Counted from the first letter of the stretch, positions 8,106 to 17,677 are shown. The stretch is DNA of 64,000 bases from Gammaproteobacteria bacterium (GCA_002684495.1 NYVG01000029.1:88496-152495), one strand, 5' to 3'. The notes: a model not told the origin generated them from the sequence alone. Program-made: numbers and translations.

Positions 8106-8278
8106 GGGATTTGGCCTTATTGAATTATTTAAGATGTCAGCGATCATGTAATGGGTGCACTGTAGCAATGGGATTAAGCGCTGAAAAAGGAATAATTAAC
8201 AATCAATATATTCCTTTAAAGAATGATTTGGACGGATGATTTAGTGCTCGAGCCTAGCGCCCAAATGCCAGCAGCCGT

Positions 8279-8497
8279 TTGTCAGCAAAACGTAACCGTT
8301 GGTCAGAACTCCTGCATGAACTTATTGCGCCGGCATCAATCGACCCCGTTACGGCGCAGCGCATGCGGCAGTTGCTTGAAGAATGTGTTGATAATTTTGT
8401 CGCCGTGATGCCGCCCAAAGCAGAGGGCGGTCTCAAATATTACGAAGCGCGAGTGGGTTATGAATTCGCCTCACCTGAGTGCGCCCAGCAACTCTAA
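8279..8497 (+). CDS. Hypothetical protein, possibly frameshifted
   Basis: A 72-residue frame with protein-like composition (RNRWSELLHELIAP, MRQLLEECVDNFVAVMPP) and no family I recognise. It has no ATG near its beginning; the first possible start is TTG 8279, just after an in-frame TAG at 8255. A second frame from ATG 8223 (MIWTDDLVLEPSAQMPAA) overlaps the start. Joining the two with a one-base shift near 8275 would give a roughly 90-residue protein with a normal start, so an indel or sequencing error is possible. Confidence 0.45.
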   Translation: MSAKRNRWSELLHELIAPASIDPVTAQRMRQLLEECVDNFVAVMPPKAEGGLKYYEARVGYEFASPECAQQL

Positions 8498-8650
8498 AAG
8501 ACGGCCATAAGGGTGATGCTAGTGTCCGAGGACGCTGACTCTGTGATGACGATTCCGCTCAACCTCGTGTCGAGTGGACAAGAATTGCAATTGGCCGCAT
8601 AAGTCATTTGTAGACGTTGCCTGAAGCTTGGTCGAGGCGGCCCGAACGCT

Positions 8651-9505
8651 TTAATCGGCGACAAAGCGCATAGATAAATCCATGGGTAATATGGTTTTGG
8701 TCAGTTCTCCACTAGATATGTAGTCCACGCCGGTAGCAGCGATTTCGGCGAGGGTTTGTTCGTTGATGCCGCCAGAGGCCTCCAACTTGATCTGTCCGGC
8801 AGATCTGGCCACCGCTGTGTGAGTGTCGGCTAAGGAAAAGTTGTCGATCATGGCGATATCGGCGTTGGCGGCTATGGCTTCGTCCAGCTCCCCAAGATTT
8901 TCGACCTCAACTTCAATTGGCTTTTCAGGATTATTGCTGCGCGCCATGGCCACTGCAGTACTAATGCTGCCCGCAGCGGCGATGTGATTCTCTTTCAACA
9001 GATAGGCATCGAATAAGCCGATTCGATGATTGCTGCCGCCGCCGCACTTAACCGCGTACTTTTGGGCCAAGCGTAAGCCCGGAATAGTTTTTCGTGTATC
9101 CAGTAGCTTCGTTTTATGTCCCTGCAGTAGTGCTACGTAGTAAGCGGTGCGGGTTGCGGTGCCTGACAGTAACTGTACAAAGTTTAAGGCCGTGCGCTCG
9201 GCGGTGAGTAGGCTTGCGGCTGGGCCGGTCAGTGTAAATAGATGTTGGTCGGCCTCGACCGCATCGCCATCGTTGGTATACCAATCAACACCGATGCTGC
9301 TGTCTACTTGTTGCATGGTCTCATTGACCCAGAGTTGGCCGCAGAATACTCCGGGTGTGCGGGTAATAATGCGCGCGGTTGCGCTCCGTTTGGCAGAGAT
9401 AAGGCTAGCGGATAGGTCGCCGGAGCCTATGTCTTCGTCAAGCGCAGCGCGCACATTGGCGTGTACTGCGGTGCGCAGACTTTGTTGGGGCAGCTCAGTA
9501 TTCAT
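8651..9505 (-). CDS. nadC: Nicotinate-nucleotide pyrophosphorylase (carboxylating)
   Basis: A 284-residue quinolinate phosphoribosyltransferase that makes nicotinate mononucleotide from quinolinate and PRPP in de novo NAD synthesis. Hallmarks are all present in order: [54 protein letters not shown] and LEASGGI. ATG 9505 gives the usual N-terminal length; ATG 9520 would add five residues. It is divergent from ampD, with about 100 bp between the chosen starts. Confidence 0.96.
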   Translation of the reverse strand: MNTELPQQSLRTAVHANVRAALDEDIGSGDLSASLISAKRSATARIITRTPGVFCGQLWVNETMQQVDSSIGVDWYTNDGDAVEADQHLFTLTGPAASLLTAERTALNFVQLLSGTATRTAYYVALLQGHKTKLLDTRKTIPGLRLAQKYAVKCGGGSNHRIGLFDAYLLKENHIAAAGSISTAVAMARSNNPEKPIEVEVENLGELDEAIAANADIAMIDNFSLADTHTAVARSAGQIKLEASGGINEQTLAEIAATGVDYISSGELTKTILPMDLSMRFVAD

Positions 9506-9603
9506 GAATAGGCGTTCCATACATGGTTGGATGTGGTTTATGGCTAGCGAATTGCTGTGTGCGGCGTAGAATTATAGTGCTCTTGGGCCAACGGACAATC
9601 CAT

Positions 9604-10170
9604 TTGCAGATTAATGCTGAACATCGGTTAGATCAGGTTATGTGGCGACCGAGCGCCCACTGCGACCTGCGGCCTCGTGGTCTGCAGCCAGAACTGATTG
9701 TAGTGCACTGTGTTTCGTTGCCCGAGGGCGAGTACGGGACGGATGCTCCCCAACGTTTGTTCACTGGTGAGCTGGATTGTGCTGAGCACCCGAGTTTTGC
9801 CGATCTCGCCGGCCTCAAAGTGGCGCCACACCTGATGATCGATCGCAATGGCCAGATAGAGCAATTTGTGAGCTTTGATAAACGTGCCTGGCATGCCGGT
9901 ATTTCCAACTGGCGTGGCCGCAATAGCTGCAATGATTTCAGCATTGGCGTAGAATTAGAAGGGTCGGTTAAGGAAGATTATACGGTCGACCAATACCGTA
10001 CACTGATACAGCTTGTTATCATGTTAATGGGCGCGTATCCGCAAATCAGTGCCGATGCCGTAGTGGGACACTGCGACATCGCTCCGGTTCGCAAGACTGA
10101 CCCCGGGCCGAGATTTGACTGGTCATGGGTAGTCACGCAGGTGCATCAAAATATTGGGGCGCTCTTGTAA
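9604..10170 (+). CDS. ampD: 1,6-anhydro-N-acetylmuramyl-L-alanine amidase
   Basis: A cytoplasmic Zn amidase that removes the peptide from anhydro-muropeptides during cell wall recycling. Family motifs are clear: LIVVHCVSLPEGEYG with the first Zn His, WHAGISNWRGR, FSIGVELEG with the catalytic Glu, and VGHCDIAPVRKTDPGPRF with the second Zn His, the catalytic Lys and the Zn Asp. The start is uncertain. TTG 9604 gives the usual leader before the SAHCDLRP segment; GTG 9577, ATG 9640 and the far upstream ATG 9523 are alternatives. The permease AmpG, which imports its substrate, is encoded about 6 kb downstream. Confidence 0.93.
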   Translation: MQINAEHRLDQVMWRPSAHCDLRPRGLQPELIVVHCVSLPEGEYGTDAPQRLFTGELDCAEHPSFADLAGLKVAPHLMIDRNGQIEQFVSFDKRAWHAGISNWRGRNSCNDFSIGVELEGSVKEDYTVDQYRTLIQLVIMLMGAYPQISADAVVGHCDIAPVRKTDPGPRFDWSWVVTQVHQNIGALL

Positions 10171-10356
10171 AAAAGTGCCTCGCTCGAAAGTGTTCGAGAA
10201 GTTTTTGCAAGTAGAGTCGCGGAAAAGAAGGCGCTCTCGCATTAATAGATGCCCTCGTAAAGAAGCGACGCCGTGAACTTGCGAAGGTTACTGCATAGGT
10301 TGTAATGCTTGGGGGTGAGCAAAAGCCGTGCAAACTACAAACAATGAGGTGGCTCT

Positions 10357-10488
10357 ATGACTGAGCAGGATCAACGTCGACGCATGTCTAACGAGATCAC
10401 TGGGATGCATGAGCAATGGGCCTATCGCATCAAAACCCTCGTCTCTACTCTGCAACCCCTTGGGTGCTTGGGTAAGGCGACACTTTAG
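10357..10488 (+). CDS. Small ORF (43 aa) immediately upstream of aceE
   Basis: An ATG with a GAGGTGG site upstream opens a 43-codon frame rich in Arg, Gln and Met. Its stop TAG at 10486-10488 overlaps the AGGAG ribosome binding site of aceE, which starts 11 bases later with TTG. The arrangement suggests a translated leader coupled to aceE, or simply a small protein of unknown function. No regulatory peptide motif such as a codon run is visible. Confidence 0.45.
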   Translation: MTEQDQRRRMSNEITGMHEQWAYRIKTLVSTLQPLGCLGKATL

Positions 10489-10499
10489 GAGTAAAGCAG

Positions 10500-13196
10500 T
10501 TGGTCAGCCCGACCCGCAACACCCCGTCGATCCCAGAACCTGATCGACTAGCCCTACAAGAATGGTATGACGCCTTTGATGATGTGCTACGAATTGAAGG
10601 TCCTGAGCGCGCATCACAATTACTCAGCAGCCTAGCTGCTCGACTTACGCAGACCGGAGCGGCGCTGCCTTTTGCAGTAACCACGCCCTATCGCAACACT
10701 ATTCCTGCCCATCAACAAGCGCCGATGCCCGGTGATTTATTTATGGAACGGCGTATCCGGAGTCTCATACGTTGGAATGCGTTGGCCATGGTGGTTCGTG
10801 CTAACAATCGCCCAGGTGACCTTGGTGGGCACATTTCCAGTTTTGCCTCCTCGGCAACACTATATGACGTTGGCTTTAATCACTTTTTCCGAGCCCCTAA
10901 CGAGGCGACAGGCGACGCCGGCGACCTAGTGTATTTTCAAGGGCACGCGGCGCCCGGGATATACGCCCGCTCGTTCTTAGAGGGTCGGCTAGATGAACAA
11001 CAAATGGACAATTTCCGTCGCGAGGTTGACGGCGAGGGGCTGTCTTCCTATCCGCACCCATGGTTGATGCCTGAATATTGGCAATTTCCAACGGTTTCGA
11101 TGGGACTGGGACCGCTGCAGGCGATTCATCAAGCCCATTTGATGAAGTATTTGCAGAACCGGGGTCAGGCGAATGTAGCCAGACGTAAAGTTTGGGCTTT
11201 TCTCGGTGACGGCGAGTGCGATGAACCCGAAGCGTTGGGCGCATTGGCGTTAGCTGGTCGCGAAAAGCTCGACAACCTGATTTTCGTTGTGAATTGCAAC
11301 CTGCAGCGTTTAGACGGACCGGTGCGTGGCAACGGCAAGATTATTCAGGAGCTTGAAGGCTATTTTCGCGGAGCAGGCTGGAATGTAATCAAGGTGGTAT
11401 GGGGGCGCCTTTGGGATCCGCTATTGGCGCGGGATGAAGACGGTCTATTGCAGCAAGCCATGGACGATACGGTAGATGGCGAGTTTCAAAATTTTAAAGC
11501 GAAAGGCGGCGCCTACGTGCGAGAGCACTTTTTTGGCCAACATGCGCAACTTTCGGCGATGGTTTCGGATATGACTGACGAAGACATCTACCGGCTTAAC
11601 CGTGGTGGCCACGACCCTTATAAAATTTATGCGGCATACCGAGCAGCAGTCCTGCACGAGGGTCAGCCTACGGTCATTCTGGCAAAGACGGTAAAGGGTT
11701 ACGGAATGGGCGATGCCGGGGAGTCGGAAAATACTACCCATCAGGTCAAAAAGCTCAATTTAGAAGAGTTGAAACAATTCCGTGACCGTTTCGATGTACC
11801 GCTGTCCGACAAACAGTTGCGCGATATTCCCTATTTCCGCCCAGCCGACGACAGTGCGGAAATGGCGTATCTGCGCGAACGGCGTGCGGCCTTGGGCGGA
11901 TCTATGCCACGGCGTTTATTAGACAATAAAACGTTGGAAATGCCGCCTTTGAATGCATTCTCGGCCCAACTCAAGGGCAGTGGTGAGCGCAAGATAAGTA
12001 CGACGATGGCATTCGTACGCATCCTTGCAACCCTAGTGCGAGATAAGAATATTGGCTCCCGCGTGGTGCCGATTGTGCCTGATGAGGCGCGCACGTTCGG
12101 TATGGAAGGTATGTTCCGACAGTTGGGCATCTATTCTTCTGTGGGGCAGTTGTATCAGCCCGAGGATGCAGAGGCATTGGCTGCGTATCGGGAAAGCGAG
12201 GATGGTCAGGTTATCGAGGCCGGCATCAACGAAGCTGGAGCGTTCGCTGCCTGGATGTCTGCGGGCACCGCCTACAGTAACCACCTGCATACGTTGATTC
12301 CGTTTTACATTTATTACTCTATGTTCGGCTTTCAACGTATCGGCGACTTGGCGTGGGCGGCAGGTGATCTGCAGACAAGAGGCTTTTTGTTGGGTGGTAC
12401 GGCCGGGCGCACAACGTTAAACGGTGAAGGGTTGCAGCATCAGGACGGTCACAGCCACGTGCTTGCTGCCACCATTCCCAACTGTGTCAGCTACGATCCG
12501 GCCTATGCGTATGAGTTAGCGGTCATCATTCAGCGTGGTCTGCAGCATATGTTCGTTGAGCGAGCGCCGGTCTATTACTACATCACAGTTATGAACGAAG
12601 CGTATGAGCAACCGCCCATGCTCGAGGGGGTAGAGCAGGCCATTATCAAGGGCATGTATTGTCTTGAGAGTGATGATTCGGAGGCCGTATCGCGTATTCG
12701 CTTGCTGGCCAGCGGTACGCTATTGCGCGAAGCATTAGCGGCGGCAGAAACATTGCGCCAAGACTATTCAGTAGCGGTGCAAGTATGGAGCGTTACCAGC
12801 TATACGGAGTTGTCTCGAGATATTGACGACGTTAAACGTTGGAACATGCTGCACGCAGATGCTGAGCCGCGCCGGGCCCATGTCGAGACATGTCTGCAGA
12901 GTGGCGACTCTTGGCAAGATGCACCGGTGGTCGCTGTTTCCGATTATGTAAAAGCTCTGGCCGAGCCGCTGCGGGGGTCGATATCTGCGCCGCTGCACGT
13001 ATTAGGCACGGACGGTTTTGGGCGCAGCGATACGCGCTCGCAATTGCGAGATTTTTTTGAGGTTGATCGTCGCTACATTACGTTGTGTGCACTAAGCCAA
13101 TTGGCCCAAAGTAATGTGATCGGAGTTGAGGTGGTGCGATCAGCGCAGCAAGTCTTGGAGATCAATGAAGACAAGCCTAACCCTCGTGGCGAATAG
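10500..13196 (+). CDS. aceE: Pyruvate dehydrogenase E1 component, homodimeric type
   Basis: An 898-residue thiamine diphosphate enzyme that decarboxylates pyruvate and passes the acetyl group to the lipoyl arm of E2. The N-terminal region (RNTIPAHQQAPMPGDLFMERRIRSLIRWNAL) and the thiamine motif, GDGE at 236-239 to NCN at 265-267, fit the single-chain AceE family, as does the HNT-type core GLQHQDGHSHV. It begins with a rare TTG codon behind a strong AGGAG site that overlaps the stop of a 43-residue frame. aceF follows after 77 bp. No E3 (lpd) gene is in the window. Confidence 0.97.
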   Translation: MVSPTRNTPSIPEPDRLALQEWYDAFDDVLRIEGPERASQLLSSLAARLTQTGAALPFAVTTPYRNTIPAHQQAPMPGDLFMERRIRSLIRWNALAMVVRANNRPGDLGGHISSFASSATLYDVGFNHFFRAPNEATGDAGDLVYFQGHAAPGIYARSFLEGRLDEQQMDNFRREVDGEGLSSYPHPWLMPEYWQFPTVSMGLGPLQAIHQAHLMKYLQNRGQANVARRKVWAFLGDGECDEPEALGALALAGREKLDNLIFVVNCNLQRLDGPVRGNGKIIQELEGYFRGAGWNVIKVVWGRLWDPLLARDEDGLLQQAMDDTVDGEFQNFKAKGGAYVREHFFGQHAQLSAMVSDMTDEDIYRLNRGGHDPYKIYAAYRAAVLHEGQPTVILAKTVKGYGMGDAGESENTTHQVKKLNLEELKQFRDRFDVPLSDKQLRDIPYFRPADDSAEMAYLRERRAALGGSMPRRLLDNKTLEMPPLNAFSAQLKGSGERKISTTMAFVRILATLVRDKNIGSRVVPIVPDEARTFGMEGMFRQLGIYSSVGQLYQPEDAEALAAYRESEDGQVIEAGINEAGAFAAWMSAGTAYSNHLHTLIPFYIYYSMFGFQRIGDLAWAAGDLQTRGFLLGGTAGRTTLNGEGLQHQDGHSHVLAATIPNCVSYDPAYAYELAVIIQRGLQHMFVERAPVYYYITVMNEAYEQPPMLEGVEQAIIKGMYCLESDDSEAVSRIRLLASGTLLREALAAAETLRQDYSVAVQVWSVTSYTELSRDIDDVKRWNMLHADAEPRRAHVETCLQSGDSWQDAPVVAVSDYVKALAEPLRGSISAPLHVLGTDGFGRSDTRSQLRDFFEVDRRYITLCALSQLAQSNVIGVEVVRSAQQVLEINEDKPNPRGE

Positions 13197-13273
13197 TTGT
13201 TAGACGTTAGGCAGCATCGGTATAGCAGCACGAAAAAATTAGGTACAAGAAGAACAGTGAGCAGCGATAGACC

Positions 13274-14890
13274 ATGGACATTCTGATTCCCAGCCTAGGT
13301 GACATCGACAAGGTTGAAGTCATCGAATTGTGTATTGAACCCGGCGCAGCGGTGGTCACGGGCGATACGCTCATCGTTATCGAATCGGATAAAGCATCCA
13401 TGGATGTGCCAGCCACATGCGATGGTGTTTTGCAGGCCTATACCGTGCAGCTAGGCGACCTTGTGAGTGAAGGCACTTTGATAGCAACGGTGACCCCTGA
13501 TGCTGGGGAAGCGGACTCGCTGGCAAGCGAGGTTATTACGGCTGCAACCACAACCGCAGCGGCGACTGAATCTACGGCGGCTGAGTCCCAAGCGACCCAG
13601 GCCGTTTCTAAGGTCGACATATTGGTGCCCGATCTCGGCGATATTGAAGATGTTGAAGTGATTGAGGTTGCGGTGGCTGCAGGCGATCTTATTAGTTATG
13701 ACAGCTTGTTAGTGGTGCTGGAGTCGGACAAGGCGTCGATGGAGGTGCCGGCAGAGCAGGAAGGTACGGTGATCAGTGTTGCGGTCGCTGTAGGTGACCG
13801 GGTAGGCACAGGTGCACTTATTGCAACAGCCGAGGTAACCAATGCCGAGCCAGCGGCGGTAACAGAACCGGTGGCTGAGCCAGTGCAAGCTGCAGCGCCG
13901 CCAACAATGCAACCGGCAGCGGTTAAGGCCGATGTCCCGTCAGCTCCGGAGCCCCCGGCCGCCACAAATGACCGTGCCAAGTCGGCCGAGGTAACGGTCT
14001 ATGCTGGTCCTGCCGTGCGGCGGTTAGCCCGGGAATTGGGGGTGGCATTAGATCAGGTCAAAGGCAGCGGCCAACGCGGCCGCATCACCAAAGACGATTT
14101 AAAGAGCCACGTAAAGCAGCAAATGAATGCATCAGCGGCTAAATCTTCAGGTGCCGGTATTCCCGAAATACCGGCGGTAGATTTTGCGCGTTTTGGCCCG
14201 GTTGCAGAACAGTCGCTGACGCGTATGCAGCAGCAGGTTGCCGCCAATATGCAGCGTAGTTGGTTGAACGTACCCCATGTCACCCAGCACGATTTGGCAG
14301 ACATTACCGATATGGAAGAGTTTCGTCAGAGCCTCAAAGCAGAGGCCGGGCAGCGGGGCATAAAACTGACACCGCTGGCGTTCATTGTTCGTGCTGTTTG
14401 CTATGCCTTAGCGCAAAAGCCAAAGTTCAATAGCTCACTGCATCCAGATGGCCAACATTTGATCGTTAAGGAATACATTAATGTTGGTATCGCAACCAAT
14501 ACGGCCGAGGGCTTACTGGTGCCGGTGATTCGTGGCGCTGATAAAAAAGGCCTGTGGGAATTATCCGAGAACATCGCGGAATTGGCAGAGAAAGCACGGG
14601 ATAAAAAATTAGCATTAGACGACCTGGGTGGTGGGACCTTTACCGTCTCGAGCTTAGGTTCGATCGGTGGCACTGGTTTTACCCCAATTGTTAATGCACC
14701 TGAGGTCGCCATTCTGGGTGTTGGCCGTCTGAGCACTCAGCCCCAATGGAATGGTCAGGAGTTTTTGCCTCGGCAAATGCTTCCGCTGTCCTTGTCTTAC
14801 GATCATCGGGTGATCAATGGTGTCGACGGTGGTGAATTTATGCAGTTGTTGTCGCAGCTGCTGTCTGATGTACGTCGGTTAGCGCTTTAG
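13274..14890 (+). CDS. aceF: Pyruvate dehydrogenase E2, dihydrolipoamide acetyltransferase
   Basis: A 538-residue E2 core subunit that carries acetyl groups and transfers them to CoA. Two lipoyl domains (lipoyl Lys40 and Lys153, both in ESDKASM) are joined by Ala/Thr/Pro/Glu-rich linkers. The E1/E3-binding domain spans about residues 243-276 (YAGPAVRRLARELG, then GSGQRGRITKDDL) and the acyltransferase core ends with LSYDHRVINGVDG. The catalytic His511 is present; the usual Asp of HxxxDG is Asn515, as known from Azotobacter/Pseudomonas E2p. Confidence 0.97.
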   Translation: MDILIPSLGDIDKVEVIELCIEPGAAVVTGDTLIVIESDKASMDVPATCDGVLQAYTVQLGDLVSEGTLIATVTPDAGEADSLASEVITAATTTAAATESTAAESQATQAVSKVDILVPDLGDIEDVEVIEVAVAAGDLISYDSLLVVLESDKASMEVPAEQEGTVISVAVAVGDRVGTGALIATAEVTNAEPAAVTEPVAEPVQAAAPPTMQPAAVKADVPSAPEPPAATNDRAKSAEVTVYAGPAVRRLARELGVALDQVKGSGQRGRITKDDLKSHVKQQMNASAAKSSGAGIPEIPAVDFARFGPVAEQSLTRMQQQVAANMQRSWLNVPHVTQHDLADITDMEEFRQSLKAEAGQRGIKLTPLAFIVRAVCYALAQKPKFNSSLHPDGQHLIVKEYINVGIATNTAEGLLVPVIRGADKKGLWELSENIAELAEKARDKKLALDDLGGGTFTVSSLGSIGGTGFTPIVNAPEVAILGVGRLSTQPQWNGQEFLPRQMLPLSLSYDHRVINGVDGGEFMQLLSQLLSDVRRLAL

Positions 14891-14912
14891 TTCGTAAAAT
14901 CGCAATTGCTGC

Positions 14913-15485
14913 CTACGCCGGCGCACTCGGGCCGCGCCACTGGGCTTCGTCTGGATCGTTGGACAAGATTCTGGCCTGCACAAATAAAAAGTCGCTGAGA
15001 CGATTTAAGTAGCGGCCCGCTTGCTTAAATGCCGTTTCGCTGTCTGTATTCAAATCGGTGGTTTCTAGAACCGCCCATACATTAGCCTCTGCGCGACGAC
15101 ATACCGTTCTGCAGAGATGACACTGAGCGTTTGTTTGATTGCTTCCTGGTATGACGAACTCGCGCAGCGGTGGCAATGTACTATTACAGGTTTCGGTAAT
15201 GGATTTTAACTCGTCGATGCGCAGGTCCATTTGTTCTACCTGATATTGCCCTTCCATAGCCAGAATTGCGCCGATGTCGAATAGTGCCTGTTGGACATCG
15301 GTAATCTGGGTATTCAGTTCAGGGTTGATTTGAAAATTGCGCAATACGCCAAGCAGACTCGACAGTTCATCCACGCTGCCGAGTGCTGTAATGATTGGAT
15401 CGGTCTTGCTGACTCGACGACCGGTGCCTAGGGCCGTGGTGCCGTTGTCACCGGTTTGAGTTGTAACGCGATTGATTCTGGACAT
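14913..15485 (-). CDS. Cob(I)alamin adenosyltransferase, PduO type
   Basis: A 190-residue enzyme that adenosylates cob(I)alamin to coenzyme B12. The family signatures are TGDNGTTALGTGRRVSK (ATP binding), ALGSVDELSSLLG, CRRAEAN and YLNRLSDFLFVQAR. ATG 15485 gives the standard start (MSRINRVTTQTGD); a further ATG ten codons upstream is possible. It converges with aceF, with 22 bp between the stops. No B12-dependent mutase lies in the window. Confidence 0.93.
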   Translation of the reverse strand: MSRINRVTTQTGDNGTTALGTGRRVSKTDPIITALGSVDELSSLLGVLRNFQINPELNTQITDVQQALFDIGAILAMEGQYQVEQMDLRIDELKSITETCNSTLPPLREFVIPGSNQTNAQCHLCRTVCRRAEANVWAVLETTDLNTDSETAFKQAGRYLNRLSDFLFVQARILSNDPDEAQWRGPSAPA

Positions 15486-15560
15486 GAGTTGTCTGGCTCC
15501 AAGATAAGCGTGCATGGTATAACGAATGCCTCTGATATCCAGCCGGGAGAGCGCAAAATC

Positions 15561-16043
15561 ATGCCGTCATTTGATGTTGTTTCTGAAGTTGACCTGCACG
15601 AGGTCCGTAATGCAGTGGATCAGGCGCTGCGCGAATTGCGCAATCGTTTTGATTTTCGCGGAGTGGACGCAAATATCGAGTTAGAAGAGCAGAGCATTTT
15701 GCTTAGCGCGCCAGAAGAATTTCAGCTTGGTCAGATCAAGGACATCCTGCGCGATAAAATGACCGCACGTAATGTCGATAGCCGCGCGCTCACGCCCGGT
15801 AGCATCGAGGGGGCGGGAAAGTTAAAGCGCCAATCCTTCGCTCTGGCTCAGGGCATTGATAAAGACAGCGCGCGACAAATTACCAAGATTCTCAAAGAGT
15901 CGAAGCTAAAAATTCAAAGCCAAATTAATGGCGATAAAGTGCGCGTAACCGGCAAGAAGCGAGATGACTTGCAGGCGGCCATGGCGGCGCTAAAGGAATC
16001 GGATATAGCCATGCCACTGCAGTACAACAATTTTCGTGACTAA
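15561..16043 (+). CDS. yajQ: YajQ family nucleotide-binding protein
   Basis: A 160-residue protein of the YajQ family, known to bind nucleotides and, in Xanthomonas and others, cyclic di-GMP. The N-terminus MPSFDVVSEVDLHEVRNAVD, the core FDFRGVDANIEL and the C-terminal RVTGKKRDDLQ and PLQYNNFRD are diagnostic. ATG 15561 has GGGAGAG upstream and is preferred over longer in-frame starts. ampG begins 7 bp downstream, so the two probably share a message. Confidence 0.95.
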   Translation: MPSFDVVSEVDLHEVRNAVDQALRELRNRFDFRGVDANIELEEQSILLSAPEEFQLGQIKDILRDKMTARNVDSRALTPGSIEGAGKLKRQSFALAQGIDKDSARQITKILKESKLKIQSQINGDKVRVTGKKRDDLQAAMAALKESDIAMPLQYNNFRD

Positions 16044-16049
16044 GCCTGC

Positions 16050-17333
16050 GTGAGCGACCTCCACAACCAAGGGCCCGCATTTTTCCAACAGGTGCTCAAT
16101 CAGCGCATGTTGATTTGTGTTGCCACAGGCTTTGCGTCGGGTCTGCCACTATATCTGCTCATCCAACTGGTGCCAGTTTGGTTGCGGCTAGATGGCGTTA
16201 GTCTAACGATGATTGGCGCGCTCAGTGCCATTCAATATTTGTATGTCTTGAAGTTTATGTGGGCGCCGTTGTTGGATCGGTATTCGTTATCGTTTCTCGG
16301 TCGCCGCCGCAGTTGGATGCTGGCTACACAAATTCCCCTGATTTTATTCATTGGCTCTTTAGGTTTTTGGGAAGTTGCAAGTCAGTTAACCGTCATAACT
16401 GCACTAGTCTTTGGGGTGGTGGCTTTTAGTGCTACCCAAGATGTCGCACTTGATGCCTACCGCCGCGAAATACTTGAGACTGAAGGCGAGCTTGCCCTGG
16501 GTAACTCTATCCATGTACAGGCCTATCGTCTTGCTGGGCTCGTTCCCGGCTCGTTGGGTATGGTTCTAATTGATGACGTCAGCTGGGAAATGAATTTCAT
16601 CATCATGGCGGCGTTTATGAGTGTTGGCGTCATAATGGCGTTGCTGGTCGAAGAACCTAAACAATATGGCCCGCCTCCTAAGAGCCTTGCTGAGGCAACG
16701 GTCATTCCTTTCAAAGAATTTTTTCAACGGCGTGCGCTGGGTCCAACATTGGCGATGTTGGCATTTCTCGCGCTCTACAAGCTTGGCGACAATATGGCGA
16801 CTGCGCTGGCTTCGCCGTTCTATCTGGATATGCAATTCACCACTGACCAAATTGGCATCATTGCCAAGCAAGCGGCGTTGTGGCCGTCAATTATTGGTGG
16901 TCTGCTGGGCGCATTGGTGATTGTAAAAATTGGCATCAACAAAGCGTTGTGGATTTTTGGTGTGATTCAATTGATTACAATTTTTGGTTTTGTTTGGTTG
17001 TCCGGAGTGGGTCCGGATCCCGTTATTCTGGCGGTGGTCATTGCCGGAGAGTACTTAGGTGTTGGTTTAGGCACTGCGGCGTCTGTTGCGTTTATAGCGC
17101 GTGAGACCTCGCGCTTGGCTGTTGCAACACAGTTTGCGATGTTTACAGCAATAGCATCTTTACCGCGTGTTGTGGCATCAAGCGTTAGCGGTTTGCTCGT
17201 CGACGCCATCGGCTGGACTGACTTTTTTTACCTCAGTGCGCTGCTGGCTGTGCCGGGTATGGTATTACTTTACTGGGTCGCCCCTTGGAATGGGTCACCA
17301 CCGCAGTCGGAACGCCTAAATCATTCCCAATAA
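16050..17333 (+). CDS. ampG: AmpG-type muropeptide permease (MFS)
   Basis: A 427-residue major facilitator with about 12 membrane helices. It imports GlcNAc-anhydro-muropeptides for cell wall recycling, feeding AmpD encoded upstream. The first helix GFASGLPLYLL, the loop YVLKFMWAPLLDRYSLSFLGRRRSW and AFSATQDVALDAYRRE are characteristic of AmpG. It starts with GTG, 7 bp after yajQ. Its end overlaps the end of the converging alkyltransferase-like gene by 13 bp. Confidence 0.9.
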   Translation: MSDLHNQGPAFFQQVLNQRMLICVATGFASGLPLYLLIQLVPVWLRLDGVSLTMIGALSAIQYLYVLKFMWAPLLDRYSLSFLGRRRSWMLATQIPLILFIGSLGFWEVASQLTVITALVFGVVAFSATQDVALDAYRREILETEGELALGNSIHVQAYRLAGLVPGSLGMVLIDDVSWEMNFIIMAAFMSVGVIMALLVEEPKQYGPPPKSLAEATVIPFKEFFQRRALGPTLAMLAFLALYKLGDNMATALASPFYLDMQFTTDQIGIIAKQAALWPSIIGGLLGALVIVKIGINKALWIFGVIQLITIFGFVWLSGVGPDPVILAVVIAGEYLGVGLGTAASVAFIARETSRLAVATQFAMFTAIASLPRVVASSVSGLLVDAIGWTDFFYLSALLAVPGMVLLYWVAPWNGSPPQSERLNHSQ

Positions 17334-17677
17334 AATTCTTTGGCCACGGTGTCGCGGTTAAAGACAATGCCTTCGGCGCGTAAACGGCGTTTTTGCTCAC
17401 TTATCCGGGCACTGCCCCTAGGAGCAATCTTGCGGCTGGCATTTACCACGCGATGCCAGGGCAGGCCGGTGTCCTTGGGTAATTTGCCCAGAGTGGTCCC
17501 AACGAAACGCGCGTACCCCGGTAGTCCGGCGCGCTGGGCAACATCGCCATAGCTGATAACCCGGCCTGTGGGTATGTGTGCGATTACCTGCCAAATGCGT
17601 TCGGCTTTACCGATGGCTTGATTTACATCGGTTACGGCCGCAGATTGATGGTTCGCGACACGATCAGGTGATCCCAT
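17321..17677 (-). CDS. Alkyltransferase-like protein (ATL), MGMT family without active Cys
   Basis: A 118-residue DNA-binding domain of the O6-alkylguanine alkyltransferase family. The conserved helix-turn-helix (TGRVISYGDVAQRAGLPG), the Arg finger (YARFVGTTLG) and the active-site loop are present, but the loop reads PWHRVV where real alkyltransferases have PCHRV. ATL proteins bind O6-alkylguanine and hand it to nucleotide excision repair. ATG 17677 is preferred; a start at 17710 would overlap fxsA further. The start codon shares a CATG with the fxsA start on the other strand. Confidence 0.88.
   Translation of the reverse strand: MGSPDRVANHQSAAVTDVNQAIGKAERIWQVIAHIPTGRVISYGDVAQRAGLPGYARFVGTTLGKLPKDTGLPWHRVVNASRKIAPRGSARISEQKRRLRAEGIVFNRDTVAKEFYWE

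Noticed and set aside
10133-10333. 66-residue minus-strand frame between ampD and aceE
   Set aside because: Arg/Ser/Phe-rich shadow frame overlapping the ampD 3' end, with no motif and no ribosome binding site.
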